NCBI GenBank assembly: GCA_021162935.1
Contig: JAGGXR010000075.1
Location: forward strand, 1 to 38,982
DNA length: 38,982 nucleotides
DNA from: Deltaproteobacteria bacterium
GTDB lineage: Bacteria; Myxococcota_A; Polyangia; HGW-17; SLPX01
Direction: 5' to 3'
The notes beneath the pieces were generated by a model. That model did no database searches and had not been told where the DNA came from. It saw only the letters and a list, made by a program, of their open reading frames with translations. Shown here one piece after another: positions 1-8,810 of the stretch (within the stretch, counting starts at the first letter, position 1; every line of letters starts with the position of its first letter). A program made the position numbers and the translations under genes.

Positions 1-582
1 ATGACTGACCCAAACCGTTTTGCCGCCGAAATGCGCCTGCACCTTGGATGCATAAGACGTGTTGTTCCGCTCTCGAATCGGCACCCCGTCCATGGCGGCC
101 AGCAAAGCGACCGCCGGCCCGGGCCGGGCCCCCTTGAGTATGCCGACCACGCCGGTCAGGGCAACCGAAGTGCGGACATCGAGCCCAAAGCCCTTGAGAA
201 CGGATGCCACGTAGGCCGCCGTCTTGGTCTCACGATTCGCCAACTCCGGTCTCCTGTGGAGATGCCGACGCCACCTGACGAGTTGGTCTTCAAGCGCCTC
301 GACCCGCCGCCAAATCCCCGCCGAATACGGCGACGGGCGCACAGTCTCCTTGGACTGCGTCGCACGAGAAGGACGCCACTGTGGCAAAACCGGTGTCTCG
401 GCAGAAGCCGTACCAGAACCGCCACGCCGATTCGTCACATCCACCTTTTTCTTCGTGGAAGACGGTCTGGTGCAGATGAAGACCCCCGCCGCCGTCCCCC
501 CCAAGACCAACAGCGCCAGAACCACTCGCCCGAAGACTCCATGACGCTTTTCCTTCATACCTTCGATGGGAAGAGGGCTCAT
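1..582 (-). CDS. Membrane-anchored M20-family metallopeptidase/amidohydrolase, N-terminal part (runs off the left edge)
   Basis: The visible 194 residues start with a short cytoplasmic tail and one hydrophobic segment (about residues 16-37), then a Ser/Thr-rich linker, then the beginning of an M20 (hippurate hydrolase/aminoacylase type) catalytic domain. The recognisable parts are RRHLHRRPEL, the TAAYVASVLKGFG helix, the VGILKGARPGP strand-turn and LLAAMDGVPIRE, equivalent to the usual RADMDALPI. The window ends at a His that probably begins the metal-binding HACGHD motif. Family members hydrolyse N-acyl amino acids or small peptides with two metal ions; the substrate here is unknown. The membrane anchor suggests a periplasmic catalytic domain. 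The ATG at 582 overlaps the pyrD stop as ATGA, which supports this start and translational coupling. A second ATG lies eight codons downstream. A link to pyrimidine metabolism is not evident from the protein itself. Confidence 0.8.
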   Translation of the reverse strand, partial: MSPLPIEGMKEKRHGVFGRVVLALLVLGGTAAGVFICTRPSSTKKKVDVTNRRGGSGTASAETPVLPQWRPSRATQSKETVRPSPYSAGIWRRVEALEDQLVRWRRHLHRRPELANRETKTAAYVASVLKGFGLDVRTSVALTGVVGILKGARPGPAVALLAAMDGVPIRERNNTSYASKVQAHFGGKTVWVSH

Positions 583-1523
583 GCATCACCATCCAGTCGA
601 CAGGCCCCACGAAGCTGCCCGACCGAGGTCACTTTCTGCTCGATGCAGTAAGCTCTCAGTTCGTCGCGTATCCTGATGCAGGCGTTGGGCTCCACCAGCG
701 TCTGGGTGCCCACCTGGACCGCCGAGGCGCCCGCCAGAAGGAATTCGGCGGCATCGAGCCCGGTCCTGATGCCACCGATGCCCACCAAGGGCACACCGAG
801 TTCGGCTCGATGGACCACGAACACGGCTCGCACGGCGACCGGATGGATCGCTGGGCCGGACAGACCACCGGTCAGGGCACCGAGCCTGGGACGACGCGTC
901 CTCGGGTCGATGGCCATGGCGGGGATCGTATTCCCCAGGCAGAGCACGTCGGCACCGGCGTCCACGCAGGCACGGGCAACTTCGACCACCGGCCCCACAA
1001 GACTCAACTTGGCCCACAATGGCTTGCTGGTAGCCCTACGACAGGCCGCTACGAGACGACCCGCCATGGAAGGATCCTGGCCGAACTGCAGGCCGCCCGC
1101 CTGGACGTTCGGGCAGGACAGATTCATTTCGAGCGCATCCACGCCGTCTGCAGCGTCGAGTGTGGCAGCACAGACGACGTAGTCCTGCTCCGTCTGACCG
1201 AAGAAATTGACCACGACCCGGGTGTCGTAGCTGCGAAGTACGGGGAGATACTCCTCACAAAAATAATCCACGCCCGGATTCTCCAGACCGATGCTGTTGA
1301 TCACTCCGGCTTGGGCCTCCCAGATGCGTGGAGCACGGTTTCCCTCCTTGGGTACGGGAGACAGCCCCTTGGTCACCACGGCGCCCAGTTCCGCCAGGTC
1401 CACGAGGTCCTTGGACTCCACCCCGTACCCAAACGTCCCAGAGGCTGTCATCACCGGATTCGCAAGGGCAAGGCCAGTCAGATCCACCCCCATGTCCACG
1501 GTACTGTCCGCACGGATCTCCAT
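579..1523 (-). CDS. pyrD: Dihydroorotate dehydrogenase, class 1B catalytic subunit
   Basis: A 314-residue FMN TIM barrel that oxidises dihydroorotate to orotate in pyrimidine synthesis. Visible motifs are ANPVMTASGTFGYG near residues 21-34, the KGLSP/NRAPR/INSIGLENPG block (52-84), VNFFGQ (105-110), MNLSCPN with the class-1 catalytic Cys at about 137, and the C-terminal FMN phosphate loops GGLSGPAI and GIGGI. Cys rather than Ser as base, and the adjacent pyrK, point to the NAD-linked heterotetramer (PyrDB-PyrK). The ATG at 1523 follows GAGGGAG and fits the family N-terminus; the open frame extends upstream only into pyrK. It lies 23 bases after pyrK and its TGA overlaps the next gene's ATG. 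Cytoplasmic. Confidence 0.96.
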   Translation of the reverse strand: MEIRADSTVDMGVDLTGLALANPVMTASGTFGYGVESKDLVDLAELGAVVTKGLSPVPKEGNRAPRIWEAQAGVINSIGLENPGVDYFCEEYLPVLRSYDTRVVVNFFGQTEQDYVVCAATLDAADGVDALEMNLSCPNVQAGGLQFGQDPSMAGRLVAACRRATSKPLWAKLSLVGPVVEVARACVDAGADVLCLGNTIPAMAIDPRTRRPRLGALTGGLSGPAIHPVAVRAVFVVHRAELGVPLVGIGGIRTGLDAAEFLLAGASAVQVGTQTLVEPNACIRIRDELRAYCIEQKVTSVGQLRGACRLDGDA

Positions 1524-1546
1524 GGCGCTCCCTCGATGCTCGAAAC

Positions 1547-2323
1547 TCACACCAACACCTGCTCCCAATCCACGTGGCCGGCAGGCAGGACCGGCCCATC
1601 CCGACAGACGAGCAACGGTCCGGCAACCCCCGGCACGGCGCAACCCAAGCAGATGCCGCGGCCACAGGCCATGCGGGCCTCTAGACTCACATGGCAGGAG
1701 ACTCTGGCCTCGCCCGCCAGACGGGCCACATGTGCCATCATACGCGTTGGCCCACAAGTCAGGACTTCGGCACATCCATCCAGCAGAGAAACCATCTCAT
1801 CGGTGACCAATCCCTTGCGACCGAACGAGCCGTCCTCGGTGGTCACCACGACCGCAACACGTTGTGAAAGTTCATCGAGAAACACGAGGTCGTCGGCCGT
1901 CCTGGCCCCATAGATCAACGTGGCGTCGGCCCGCATCCCATCGTCCGCACGATCGATCCACAGACCGATGGGCGCAAGACCAACCCCACCGGCAACCAAA
2001 ACCGTCGGGCCATGGGATGGACTCGGAAATGCCGTGCCCACCGGGCCCAGAACATCGATCCGTTCCCCCGCGTTACAGCGCACCAAAGAATCTGTGCCTC
2101 GCCCCACGGTCCGAATGAGAAAATCAACTCGGTCACCACTAGTCCGAAAAATCGAAAAGGGGCGAGCAAGCACCGGATCGACCTGCCACGAACGAGGACG
2201 CAGCATAGCGAACTGCCCTGGCTGACTGGAAGCCAAAGCCTCGCAGTCTCTCAGACGAAGCAGATACAAATCGCCTGTCACATGCTCCACGGTCTCGACC
2301 GTTGCGTCGAAAAACTCCACCAT
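1547..2323 (-). CDS. pyrK: Dihydroorotate dehydrogenase electron-transfer subunit (FAD/2Fe-2S)
   Basis: 258 residues with the PyrK layout. A ferredoxin-reductase-type FAD-binding barrel carries RPFSIFR at 54-60. The nucleotide-binding domain has LVAGGVGLAPIG at 109-120 and the LTCGP motif at 188-192. A C-terminal [2Fe-2S] site is formed by Cys220, Cys225, Cys228 and Cys240 in CX4CX2CX11C spacing. PyrK passes electrons from the PyrD FMN to NAD+, which makes orotate synthesis independent of the quinone pool. The start at 2323 gives the usual PyrK length; it lies five bases after the kinase stop, with a GAGG just upstream. Gene order kinase-pyrK-pyrD predicts one transcript. Confidence 0.95.
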   Translation of the reverse strand: MVEFFDATVETVEHVTGDLYLLRLRDCEALASSQPGQFAMLRPRSWQVDPVLARPFSIFRTSGDRVDFLIRTVGRGTDSLVRCNAGERIDVLGPVGTAFPSPSHGPTVLVAGGVGLAPIGLWIDRADDGMRADATLIYGARTADDLVFLDELSQRVAVVVTTEDGSFGRKGLVTDEMVSLLDGCAEVLTCGPTRMMAHVARLAGEARVSCHVSLEARMACGRGICLGCAVPGVAGPLLVCRDGPVLPAGHVDWEQVLV

Positions 2324-2328
2324 CAACC

Positions 2329-4143
2329 TCAGTGACCTTCGCCTCGACGGATGGCCGCCATCTTGACCCTGAACCGATCCAACATGGCATCGAGACGCTT
2401 GTACTTGGATGCCCCACGGTAGACCGCAGCATGCAGGATCGACTGCCACTGATTTTCGAGACGCCTTCCATACATCTGCCGAAACCGCCGATACTGGGAC
2501 GAAACACGACGAAACTTCCGCTGGACGGCCGCCGCCAATTGTGCCTCATGGTCCACGGCCGGCCGGGCCGGAACCACGCGGGTCGGGTGTTTGCGCGTAC
2601 GCGGTTGGGGCCGATGCCTCGCGGTCGCTCGGCCTCGCCTGGGCCGTGTCGGTCTGGGTCTTGTCGAGACTCGACGCGCCACCCCCCGACGAGGTTTCAT
2701 GACGCGGGGCATCTGTGCGTCCCTGCCATCTGCAACAGCCCCGGATCGACGCAACCCTGCATCCGCCTCCGCATGGACCACCGGCTTGGCCGTCTCGCCG
2801 GAACCACGCGACGAGCGCCCCCCGTGAAGCACCACTGCCAACACGATTCCCACCCCGGCAAGGACACCGAAAACCGCCAGGATCACGAACAGCCACGGGG
2901 AACGTCTCTTGGGCATGGCCAACATCGAAGGTGCCATGGCCGGCGTGGTCTGTCCCAATTCTCCAACCACGGAAGGTTGGGCAAGCGCTGGAAGGAGGCC
3001 GTCGTTCCCAAGAGATGGGGCCGGCGGCGCGGGGGGCCGGTCGTCCGCCGAGCCGGTCGGTGCCTCGGCCCCCTCCCATAACGTGGTCACGGCGTAGGAA
3101 ACCGTCGCCTCCATGGCCCCGTCGAGTTCGTCCCGATACCGTTCGATGTCCGTGGTCCGAGCATCCAGAAGCAACTTGCGGTCCTCTTGGAGTTCCTCGG
3201 CGAACAGCTCCCGCAGGAACGCGGCCACGTCGTCGGCGCTGATGGTGGGATTGAGGTCGGCCAGAACCCGCTGGATCTCATCCCTCAATTCAGAAGTCCT
3301 CTGGAATCGATCATCGGGATTCTTTGCAATCGCCTTGGCAATGACTGCATCCAGCCGCGGGTCCAACCCAGTCACCCGCTGACTGGGCGGCTGAACTGGA
3401 TCCAACACGATCTTGCGGACGTTGGTTCGATGGTCTGCCTCTGGATCGAGATCCAACATCCGGTCGCCCACCAACATCTCGTAAAGCACCACTCCCGCAG
3501 AATAGATATCCGTCCGCTGGTCCACGGTCCGCCCTTTGAGGAGCTGCTCAGGAGCCATGTATCCCAATTTTCCAAAGCCAGTCACAGGCTCGGACTCATG
3601 GGCCCCGATGGCTGACCGGGCCACCCCGAAGTCGATGACCTTGACCTCGCCCTCGAAAGATACGAGCACGTTCGGTGGGCTGATGTCGCAATGCACGAGA
3701 TGGAGCGGCGTGCCTTCTTCGTCCACCCGACGATGGGCATATGCAATGCCGTTGCACATCTCGCGAGCCATGAACAGGGCCAAATCTTGGGGAATCGTGA
3801 TGCCGAATCGATGGCAGGTGCTCAAAATCCGGCGGACATCACGACCTTCCAGGTATTCCAGAGCCAAGAACAGGTCCTGGCCCACCATGCCCACTTCGAA
3901 CACGTGGGCGATGTTGATGTGATTGAGCTTGATGGCGATCTTGGCTTCTTCGACGAACCGACTTCTGAATTGTTCGTCACGAGCCAACGAAGGAAGGATC
4001 TTCTTGATCACGAAGAGGCGCTCGAAACCCTGCACGTCTCCGGTCTTGGCCAGGAATACCTCGCCCATCCCCCCCCTGGCCAACAATTTCAGCAGCAGAT
4101 ACCGGCCAAGCACTGCCGGCAACTGGAGCTGTTCCTGATCCAT
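2329..4143 (-). CDS. Eukaryotic-type Ser/Thr protein kinase with one transmembrane segment
   Basis: 604 residues. The N-terminal Hanks kinase has a glycine loop ARGGMGEV (22-29), the ATP-anchoring Lys in VIKK (47/48), a catalytic loop HCDISPPN (151-158), DFG (171-173) and MAPEQ (196-200). Catalytic Asp and Asn are present, but the Arg of HRD is Cys, so control through the activation loop may differ from classical RD kinases. A Pro/Ala-rich linker follows, then a single membrane segment at about 416-440 and a basic, Arg/Pro-rich C-terminal region of about 160 residues, presumably extracytoplasmic and without a domain I recognise. This resembles myxobacterial-type receptor kinases. The kinase is the first gene of the pyrK-pyrD unit; whether it controls pyrimidine synthesis is open. 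Confidence 0.93.
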   Translation of the reverse strand: MDQEQLQLPAVLGRYLLLKLLARGGMGEVFLAKTGDVQGFERLFVIKKILPSLARDEQFRSRFVEEAKIAIKLNHINIAHVFEVGMVGQDLFLALEYLEGRDVRRILSTCHRFGITIPQDLALFMAREMCNGIAYAHRRVDEEGTPLHLVHCDISPPNVLVSFEGEVKVIDFGVARSAIGAHESEPVTGFGKLGYMAPEQLLKGRTVDQRTDIYSAGVVLYEMLVGDRMLDLDPEADHRTNVRKIVLDPVQPPSQRVTGLDPRLDAVIAKAIAKNPDDRFQRTSELRDEIQRVLADLNPTISADDVAAFLRELFAEELQEDRKLLLDARTTDIERYRDELDGAMEATVSYAVTTLWEGAEAPTGSADDRPPAPPAPSLGNDGLLPALAQPSVVGELGQTTPAMAPSMLAMPKRRSPWLFVILAVFGVLAGVGIVLAVVLHGGRSSRGSGETAKPVVHAEADAGLRRSGAVADGRDAQMPRVMKPRRGVARRVSTRPRPTRPRRGRATARHRPQPRTRKHPTRVVPARPAVDHEAQLAAAVQRKFRRVSSQYRRFRQMYGRRLENQWQSILHAAVYRGASKYKRLDAMLDRFRVKMAAIRRGEGH

Positions 4144-4270
4144 CGTTTCCGAATTCCCGCCCTGCTAGGCACCAACCGGCCTTGACCGATGCCAAGCCCC
4201 ACTACGACTCGGGCACCCGTCCAGACCGCCGTCCATGAAACGTCCTGGCCACAGCGGCCAACGCGTGATT

Positions 4271-4299
4271 CCTATACAATGAAGCATCCTTGGATGCAA
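4271..4299 (-). promoter_or_regulatory. Candidate sigma70-type promoter of the kinase-pyrK-pyrD operon
   Basis: On the minus strand TTGCAT (4299-4294) and TATAGG (4276-4271) are separated by 17 bases, about 130 bases before the kinase start. Each hexamer matches the consensus in four of six positions. No transcription data are available; this is a sequence match only. Confidence 0.45.
4284..4297. promoter_or_regulatory. 14-bp perfect palindrome inside the operon promoter (candidate operator)
   Basis: GCATCCTTGGATGC is perfectly self-complementary. It overlaps the candidate -35 hexamer and part of the spacer, a position where a bound dimeric regulator would block RNA polymerase. The binding protein is unknown. 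Confidence 0.35.
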
Positions 4300-4406
4300 C
4301 GGAATTGCAGAACACAAAACAAAATCTGTCCAATCATGGCCAGTCCGCCAAAAAAACGACTTCCCCCCTGGACACATCGAACAAGGATCCGAAAAAAAAC
4401 CGACCG

Positions 4407-5984
4407 CTAGAACCGAGCCTGGAGGTTCACCCAAAGCTGATGAATCAGCGTTTCCTGGACACGGTATCGATGTCCAGGCGTATCCACGACCGGGCGATGC
4501 CAGGGATTCTGTTCCCTACTGGGGATATTCACCCGACCATCGGCACAGGCCTGGCCCGACTGACAGCCATCGTTGCCCGCCTGTACCGTACCGCTGTCCT
4601 GCCCAGCGTCGGTCATGGTCACGAAATGCTCCTGCTGATGGGCGAACCCATAGCTGACCTGGAGCTTGATGTACTTATAGATGAGAAAATCGATGCCGAG
4701 CTGCCCGCCGAAAATGGCGTAATCCTGAACCATGGTGACGCCCGGGTAGTACGTCATGGCTTTGCGAATGCCCGTATCGCCGCACATGGCGCTATACAGG
4801 GCAGAAGGACTGTCACAGTTCATATTCATCACAGGAGACCCGGCAAGCAACTCATAGGCCTCCGAATAGTCCCGGCCCTGGAACCGATATTTGATCAGAC
4901 CCAAGACCGAAATTGCCAACCGGAAATGATCGGCTGGCCGCTTCCATGCCACGATCTCCGTGCCGAATCGAATGCCCGCAACCTTGGGCGCCTTGTTCAC
5001 CACGGATGTGTTGTCCTCGCCCCAGCCCCCTGAAAAATCATACTTCGAGCTGTAGAACGACCCACTGCGATATGCAAAGGGCATCTTAAAGGAAATTTCG
5101 ATGAACGAATCCGTGGGTCCCACCCGCTTCGACATGGTCGTGTAGAACCGCAGCTCGTGCACCCCACGACTGACGGCCTTGTTCAACTGGGGACGGCAGT
5201 TCCAATCGTTCGTCGAATAGGCGTCGCAGCCCTCGGGATCTCCAGCCGCGTTGCGCTTGAAATCCATGACCTTTCCGACGCTGAGGCGAAATTCAGCTCC
5301 AATCAACCAGTTCGGCATAACCGGATTCACGTCTTGGTTGAATCCATAGACGAGCCAACGCAAACCAAAATGAAGCTGATCGAGGCCGGCTCGCTTCGGG
5401 CCCTTGAACAGGGTCCGCGGCCCGGCGCTCCCGTCCATGGGCACGGCCCAGGCCCCGTCGAGCCCGACGCTCGGTCCAGTAGGGTCGTAGGAAATACCCG
5501 TGCCGGGCAGACCGGCCGCAATGCCATCTCGAACGGTTCGTGAGTTGTTCACGTTGACCCCGTCAGGATTGCACACGGACGGATCGTCTGCATGATCTTT
5601 GCGACAGTTTTCTTCGCCGCTGTATCCAGGATACCGGTTGCCTGAAGCGAACGAGTAGGTCGACTGCTGGCTCAAGATAATGGGCAACGAAACGTAGAGG
5701 GCGAGATCCTTGAAAATGGCGAACTCGCCACGCACGTCGAGTTCCATCTTGACCTGCTTGAACCGTAGGTCCTTGACCACCTCGATCCCCTTGTTGTTGC
5801 CCATGTACTCACGGTTCAGGGAAGCCGTTTTCCACGTGGAGCGAAACCCGACAGACAAACGTGCATCGTAGGGATTTTTGGGACGCAACATCGTGGCCAC
5901 GTCCGTCAGGTCATGGGCAAACGCCCCGCTGGGGAAAACGACCATGAGCCCCAGCAACCACAGTCCAGCGACCAAGCGCTTCAT
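4407..5984 (-). CDS. Putative outer-membrane beta-barrel protein, function unknown
   Basis: 525 residues. A clear Sec signal peptide (basic start, hydrophobic core, cleavage probably after AFA at about residue 23) is followed by long alternating polar/aromatic stretches, such as DARLSVGFRSTW, LDVRGEFAIF and LRFYTTMS, typical of beta-strands in outer-membrane proteins. The chain ends in VNLQARF, a C-terminal Phe as in many Gram-negative barrels. Central loops contain paired Cys (the ENCRKDH region and others). I cannot assign a family or substrate. The ATG at 5984 is preceded by GAAGGAG at suitable distance. It stands alone between two kinase genes, and no co-transcribed partner is evident. 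Confidence 0.75.
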   Translation of the reverse strand: MKRLVAGLWLLGLMVVFPSGAFAHDLTDVATMLRPKNPYDARLSVGFRSTWKTASLNREYMGNNKGIEVVKDLRFKQVKMELDVRGEFAIFKDLALYVSLPIILSQQSTYSFASGNRYPGYSGEENCRKDHADDPSVCNPDGVNVNNSRTVRDGIAAGLPGTGISYDPTGPSVGLDGAWAVPMDGSAGPRTLFKGPKRAGLDQLHFGLRWLVYGFNQDVNPVMPNWLIGAEFRLSVGKVMDFKRNAAGDPEGCDAYSTNDWNCRPQLNKAVSRGVHELRFYTTMSKRVGPTDSFIEISFKMPFAYRSGSFYSSKYDFSGGWGEDNTSVVNKAPKVAGIRFGTEIVAWKRPADHFRLAISVLGLIKYRFQGRDYSEAYELLAGSPVMNMNCDSPSALYSAMCGDTGIRKAMTYYPGVTMVQDYAIFGGQLGIDFLIYKYIKLQVSYGFAHQQEHFVTMTDAGQDSGTVQAGNDGCQSGQACADGRVNIPSREQNPWHRPVVDTPGHRYRVQETLIHQLWVNLQARF

Positions 5985-6078
5985 GACGACTCCTTCAACA
6001 TAGACGGCTCACGCCGGGAACTTCACATTCGCAACAACGACGAACGCAGTGCCTTACAATCAGTCAAGACGTTCTACG

Positions 6079-6108
6079 ACACTAGCGTCATAGGAGCTTT
6101 CCTGTCAA
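6079..6108 (-). promoter_or_regulatory. Weak candidate promoter of the outer-membrane protein gene
   Basis: On the minus strand a perfect -35 TTGACA (6108-6103) is followed after 18 bases by TAGTGT (6084-6079), a poor -10. It lies about 95 bases upstream of the start at 5984. Confidence 0.25.
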
Positions 6109-6204
6109 GGGAAGTGCCGTCAACGAATGTGGATCAAAATTCTTGGAGGAACGAAAAGGCAAAGAATCAAGTCGCCCAAAGTTCGGTATGAAAGAATGGC
6201 AGCT

Positions 6205-7701
6205 TCACGACCGATCGAAGAGCGATTGCGCGCGCTCCACAATCGACCAATCCAGACCCGAAGCCGCCGCCTCGGCACGGATGGACATCAGACCTGCGAC
6301 CAATGCCTGGACTTTTCTGGCCAACGCCAATTGCAATGGTTCCATGGCGGCGCGCTGTTCAGCCAGCCTCTTTTCGATCTGTTCGAATTCCCGATCGCGA
6401 TCCCGCTCCACGGTCGCCATAGCCACGTCGAGGCGATCGAGCACGTCTTCGGTGCGCGCCAGGCCGGACAACGCCTCGTCGTGCTCCATTTTTTGAGCCG
6501 ACACACGAACCCGCTCGACTCGCAGGTCGGCCGCCGCCCGACGAATCATGGCAACCCGTTCGCGAGCCAGATTTTCCGTCCATCGACGATGCCGCAGCAG
6601 CGCGCAATCCATGGCCCGCCTGCTGAATAGATCCTCTTCGATGAGCACCATTTCGGTCACCAACTGCGTCAACCCCATCTCCCCATATCCCTGATCCCGA
6701 AGGTCGGCCACAAAGCCATACAGGGGCCTGAGCCCGTCCTGTTCCTCCGACCACTTCCGACGACACAGCTCGTGCACTGCCTGATCGCTCCGGTCGGCAC
6801 CCTCGTCCTGGCCGTTGAGCACGATCTGATCCGTGGTCTCCTCAGTCATGTCCGACAGCACATTTTCGAAAAGATCCGCAACGTCACTGGCCCGCTGATA
6901 GCGATCGTTTGGATCCTTAGCCAAACACCTGACCACGAGGTCGTCGAGGGCTTGCGGCAGATCCGATCCCGGCAACGAATCCGAAGGCCTCGGCGGCGGA
7001 TGTCGTCGATGCGCGGTCAATTGCTCGACGAATCCGCCCTGAAACGGCGTCTTACCCGTGAGCAATTCATGCGTCACGGCACCAAGCGCATAGATGTCAA
7101 CCCGATGGTCCACCTCTTCGCCGGCCACCTGCTCGGGCGCCATGTACTCGGGCGTCCCGAACACCTGCCCCTTGAAGGTGATCGGGCTGATGCGATCTCG
7201 AAGAAACTTGGCCAAACCGAAATCCAGAATCTTCGGTGTCACGTGCTTCCGATCGTCCTCCACGAGGATGATATTCTCCGGCTTGAGATCTCGGTGCACG
7301 ACGCCCTGCTCATGGGCATAGTCCAAGGCTCGGGCAATCGGGGCCAGAATCCGACAGGCCTTGACCACAACCATGGCCGTCTGATGGATCTCCATGTCGA
7401 GGCCGCGCCCCGGCACGTACTCCATCACGAAATAGAAACGTCCATCGTCCAAGGTGCCGAAATCGGAGATCGAAACGATGTTGGGGTGCTCGAGCCGCGC
7501 CGCTGCACGCGCCTCCCGCCGAAACCGCTCCACCGCGACTCGGTCGCCCTGGAGATTGGGTTTGATCACTTTGACAGCGAAAAGCCGTTCCAGAACCGCG
7601 TGTTCCGCGAGGTAGACGAGACCGACCGCGCCCTCGCCCAGGACGGAGAGCACCTGCAACTTGCCGCCAATCAACGATCCGACCAAGTCACCACCCACCA
7701 T
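6205..7701 (-). CDS. Ser/Thr protein kinase with C-terminal coiled coil
   Basis: 498 residues from the ATG at 7701. All kinase motifs are canonical: LGEGAVGLVY loop (21-30), FAVKV Lys44, HRDLKPEN (136-143), DFG (160-162), GTPEYMAPE (182-190). The kinase ends near residue 275. The rest is highly charged and helical, with heptad-like stretches (about 360-480, for example ATVERDRDREFEQIEKRLAEQ) predicting a coiled coil. No transmembrane segment is visible, so it is probably cytosolic, unlike the kinase at 2329-4143. The start was chosen because GGGGG precedes the ATG; the frame also opens at a GTG 13 codons upstream (7740) without a better ribosome site. The target is unknown. Confidence 0.93.
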   Translation of the reverse strand: MVGGDLVGSLIGGKLQVLSVLGEGAVGLVYLAEHAVLERLFAVKVIKPNLQGDRVAVERFRREARAAARLEHPNIVSISDFGTLDDGRFYFVMEYVPGRGLDMEIHQTAMVVVKACRILAPIARALDYAHEQGVVHRDLKPENIILVEDDRKHVTPKILDFGLAKFLRDRISPITFKGQVFGTPEYMAPEQVAGEEVDHRVDIYALGAVTHELLTGKTPFQGGFVEQLTAHRRHPPPRPSDSLPGSDLPQALDDLVVRCLAKDPNDRYQRASDVADLFENVLSDMTEETTDQIVLNGQDEGADRSDQAVHELCRRKWSEEQDGLRPLYGFVADLRDQGYGEMGLTQLVTEMVLIEEDLFSRRAMDCALLRHRRWTENLARERVAMIRRAAADLRVERVRVSAQKMEHDEALSGLARTEDVLDRLDVAMATVERDRDREFEQIEKRLAEQRAAMEPLQLALARKVQALVAGLMSIRAEAAASGLDWSIVERAQSLFDRS

Positions 7702-8156
7702 GAACCCCCAAAGCCCAGACAAATGCAAAAGCCTCGGCACGAATCAGCTCAAAAAACAGGGTACACCATCATACCGAAAGCCCAAAATAGAGTACCATGT
7801 CACCGTTTGAGACACAACTCACAAAAGCAACAACTCTCACAACAATCGCTCCATCATCGGGTAGGCCGGCCGTCACGCCCCAACCATGTCGTCTGTCCGC
7901 GAACCACAGAGACGGCTGCCCGAACAGACCATCAGGGCCGGACCACCACATCGACCGCACTAGGCTCCAGAATCAACCTTCAAAAAACGAATCGGATATG
8001 GAAAAGACGGCTCCGACGCGATCTCGTCACCCTGGGTGCTGCAGACATCAGCCTTGACGGGAACCACTGGTCGACTATCCTGACCATGGTAGTATTCTCT
8101 TTCAACGAACGGGATGGACGGCGTTTCGAACGTCGGGCCCTGCATGGAGAAACGAC
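7702..8156. other. Divergent intergenic region (455 bp)
   Basis: Lies between the kinase (minus) and the TerB-like gene (plus), so it must hold promoters for both. I see no convincing -35/-10 pair, tRNA or terminator. A TTGACG at 8054-8059 lacks a good -10 at 17 bases. Short open frames here show no family resemblance. Confidence 0.5.
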
Positions 8157-8738
8157 ATGGCATTGCTCATCGAACCCCTGCTCAGAAACGTCGATCTGAC
8201 CGAACGACAACGGGACGTATGTCTGCGTGGTATTGCACAAATGGCCATGGCAGACGGCGTTCGAGACCAACGCGAACTCGCGTTCCTCGCAAAGTTCGTG
8301 GATGAATTTTTCGAGGGGGCTGACCCCACCAACAAAGCATTCGACAAACCGGTCACCGACGAGGATCTCGCAATGCTCGACTCCGACCGGGTTCGTGACG
8401 TGTTCGTGGCGTATCTTTATCTAACGGCGTACATGGATGAAGACTTCTCGGAACCGGAGGTGGCGCTCGCCACGCGTCTGGGAGACCAACTCGTGGGAAA
8501 CGAACGTCGGGAAGAAATCCTGGAGGCCGTCCGACAGTTCCTCTACCGACGAACGGTCTTCGCCTTTGCATTCAAGAACAACCGATTAGACGAGGACTTC
8601 GCCAGAGCAGCCTCCGCCCGATTCGGCGTTCCCATCGAAACGGCCCTCAAAATCAACGCATCGGTGTTCAATGCCGTGATGGCCCTCAAAGCACCGACGG
8701 ACGATGCCACCAACCAGCCAACGGAAGGGACCAACTGA
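8157..8738 (+). CDS. TerB-like helical protein
   Basis: 193 residues, cytosolic, mostly helical. The segment MAMADGVRDQRELAFLAKFVDEF (about residues 24-46) matches the acidic TerB pattern, where MADG and a following Glu form a possible metal site. A second acidic helix pair, AYMDEDFSEPE, follows at about residues 90-100. TerB-like domains occur in tellurite-resistance and membrane-stress proteins; the precise role is unknown. The ATG is preceded by GGAG at seven bases. The gene is followed after 72 bases by another small cytosolic protein on the same strand, so the two may be co-transcribed. Confidence 0.65.
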   Translation: MALLIEPLLRNVDLTERQRDVCLRGIAQMAMADGVRDQRELAFLAKFVDEFFEGADPTNKAFDKPVTDEDLAMLDSDRVRDVFVAYLYLTAYMDEDFSEPEVALATRLGDQLVGNERREEILEAVRQFLYRRTVFAFAFKNNRLDEDFARAASARFGVPIETALKINASVFNAVMALKAPTDDATNQPTEGTN

Positions 8739-8810
8739 TCCGGCACCTTTCAAGCCGAATCCGCCCCATGACAGACCACAGTCTCAGCCACGTCCAGCGA
8801 GGAGGCCGCG

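Noticed and set aside
6772-8199. Plus-strand frame of 475 codons
   Set aside because: Lies opposite the second kinase; no domain, and the kinase is certain.
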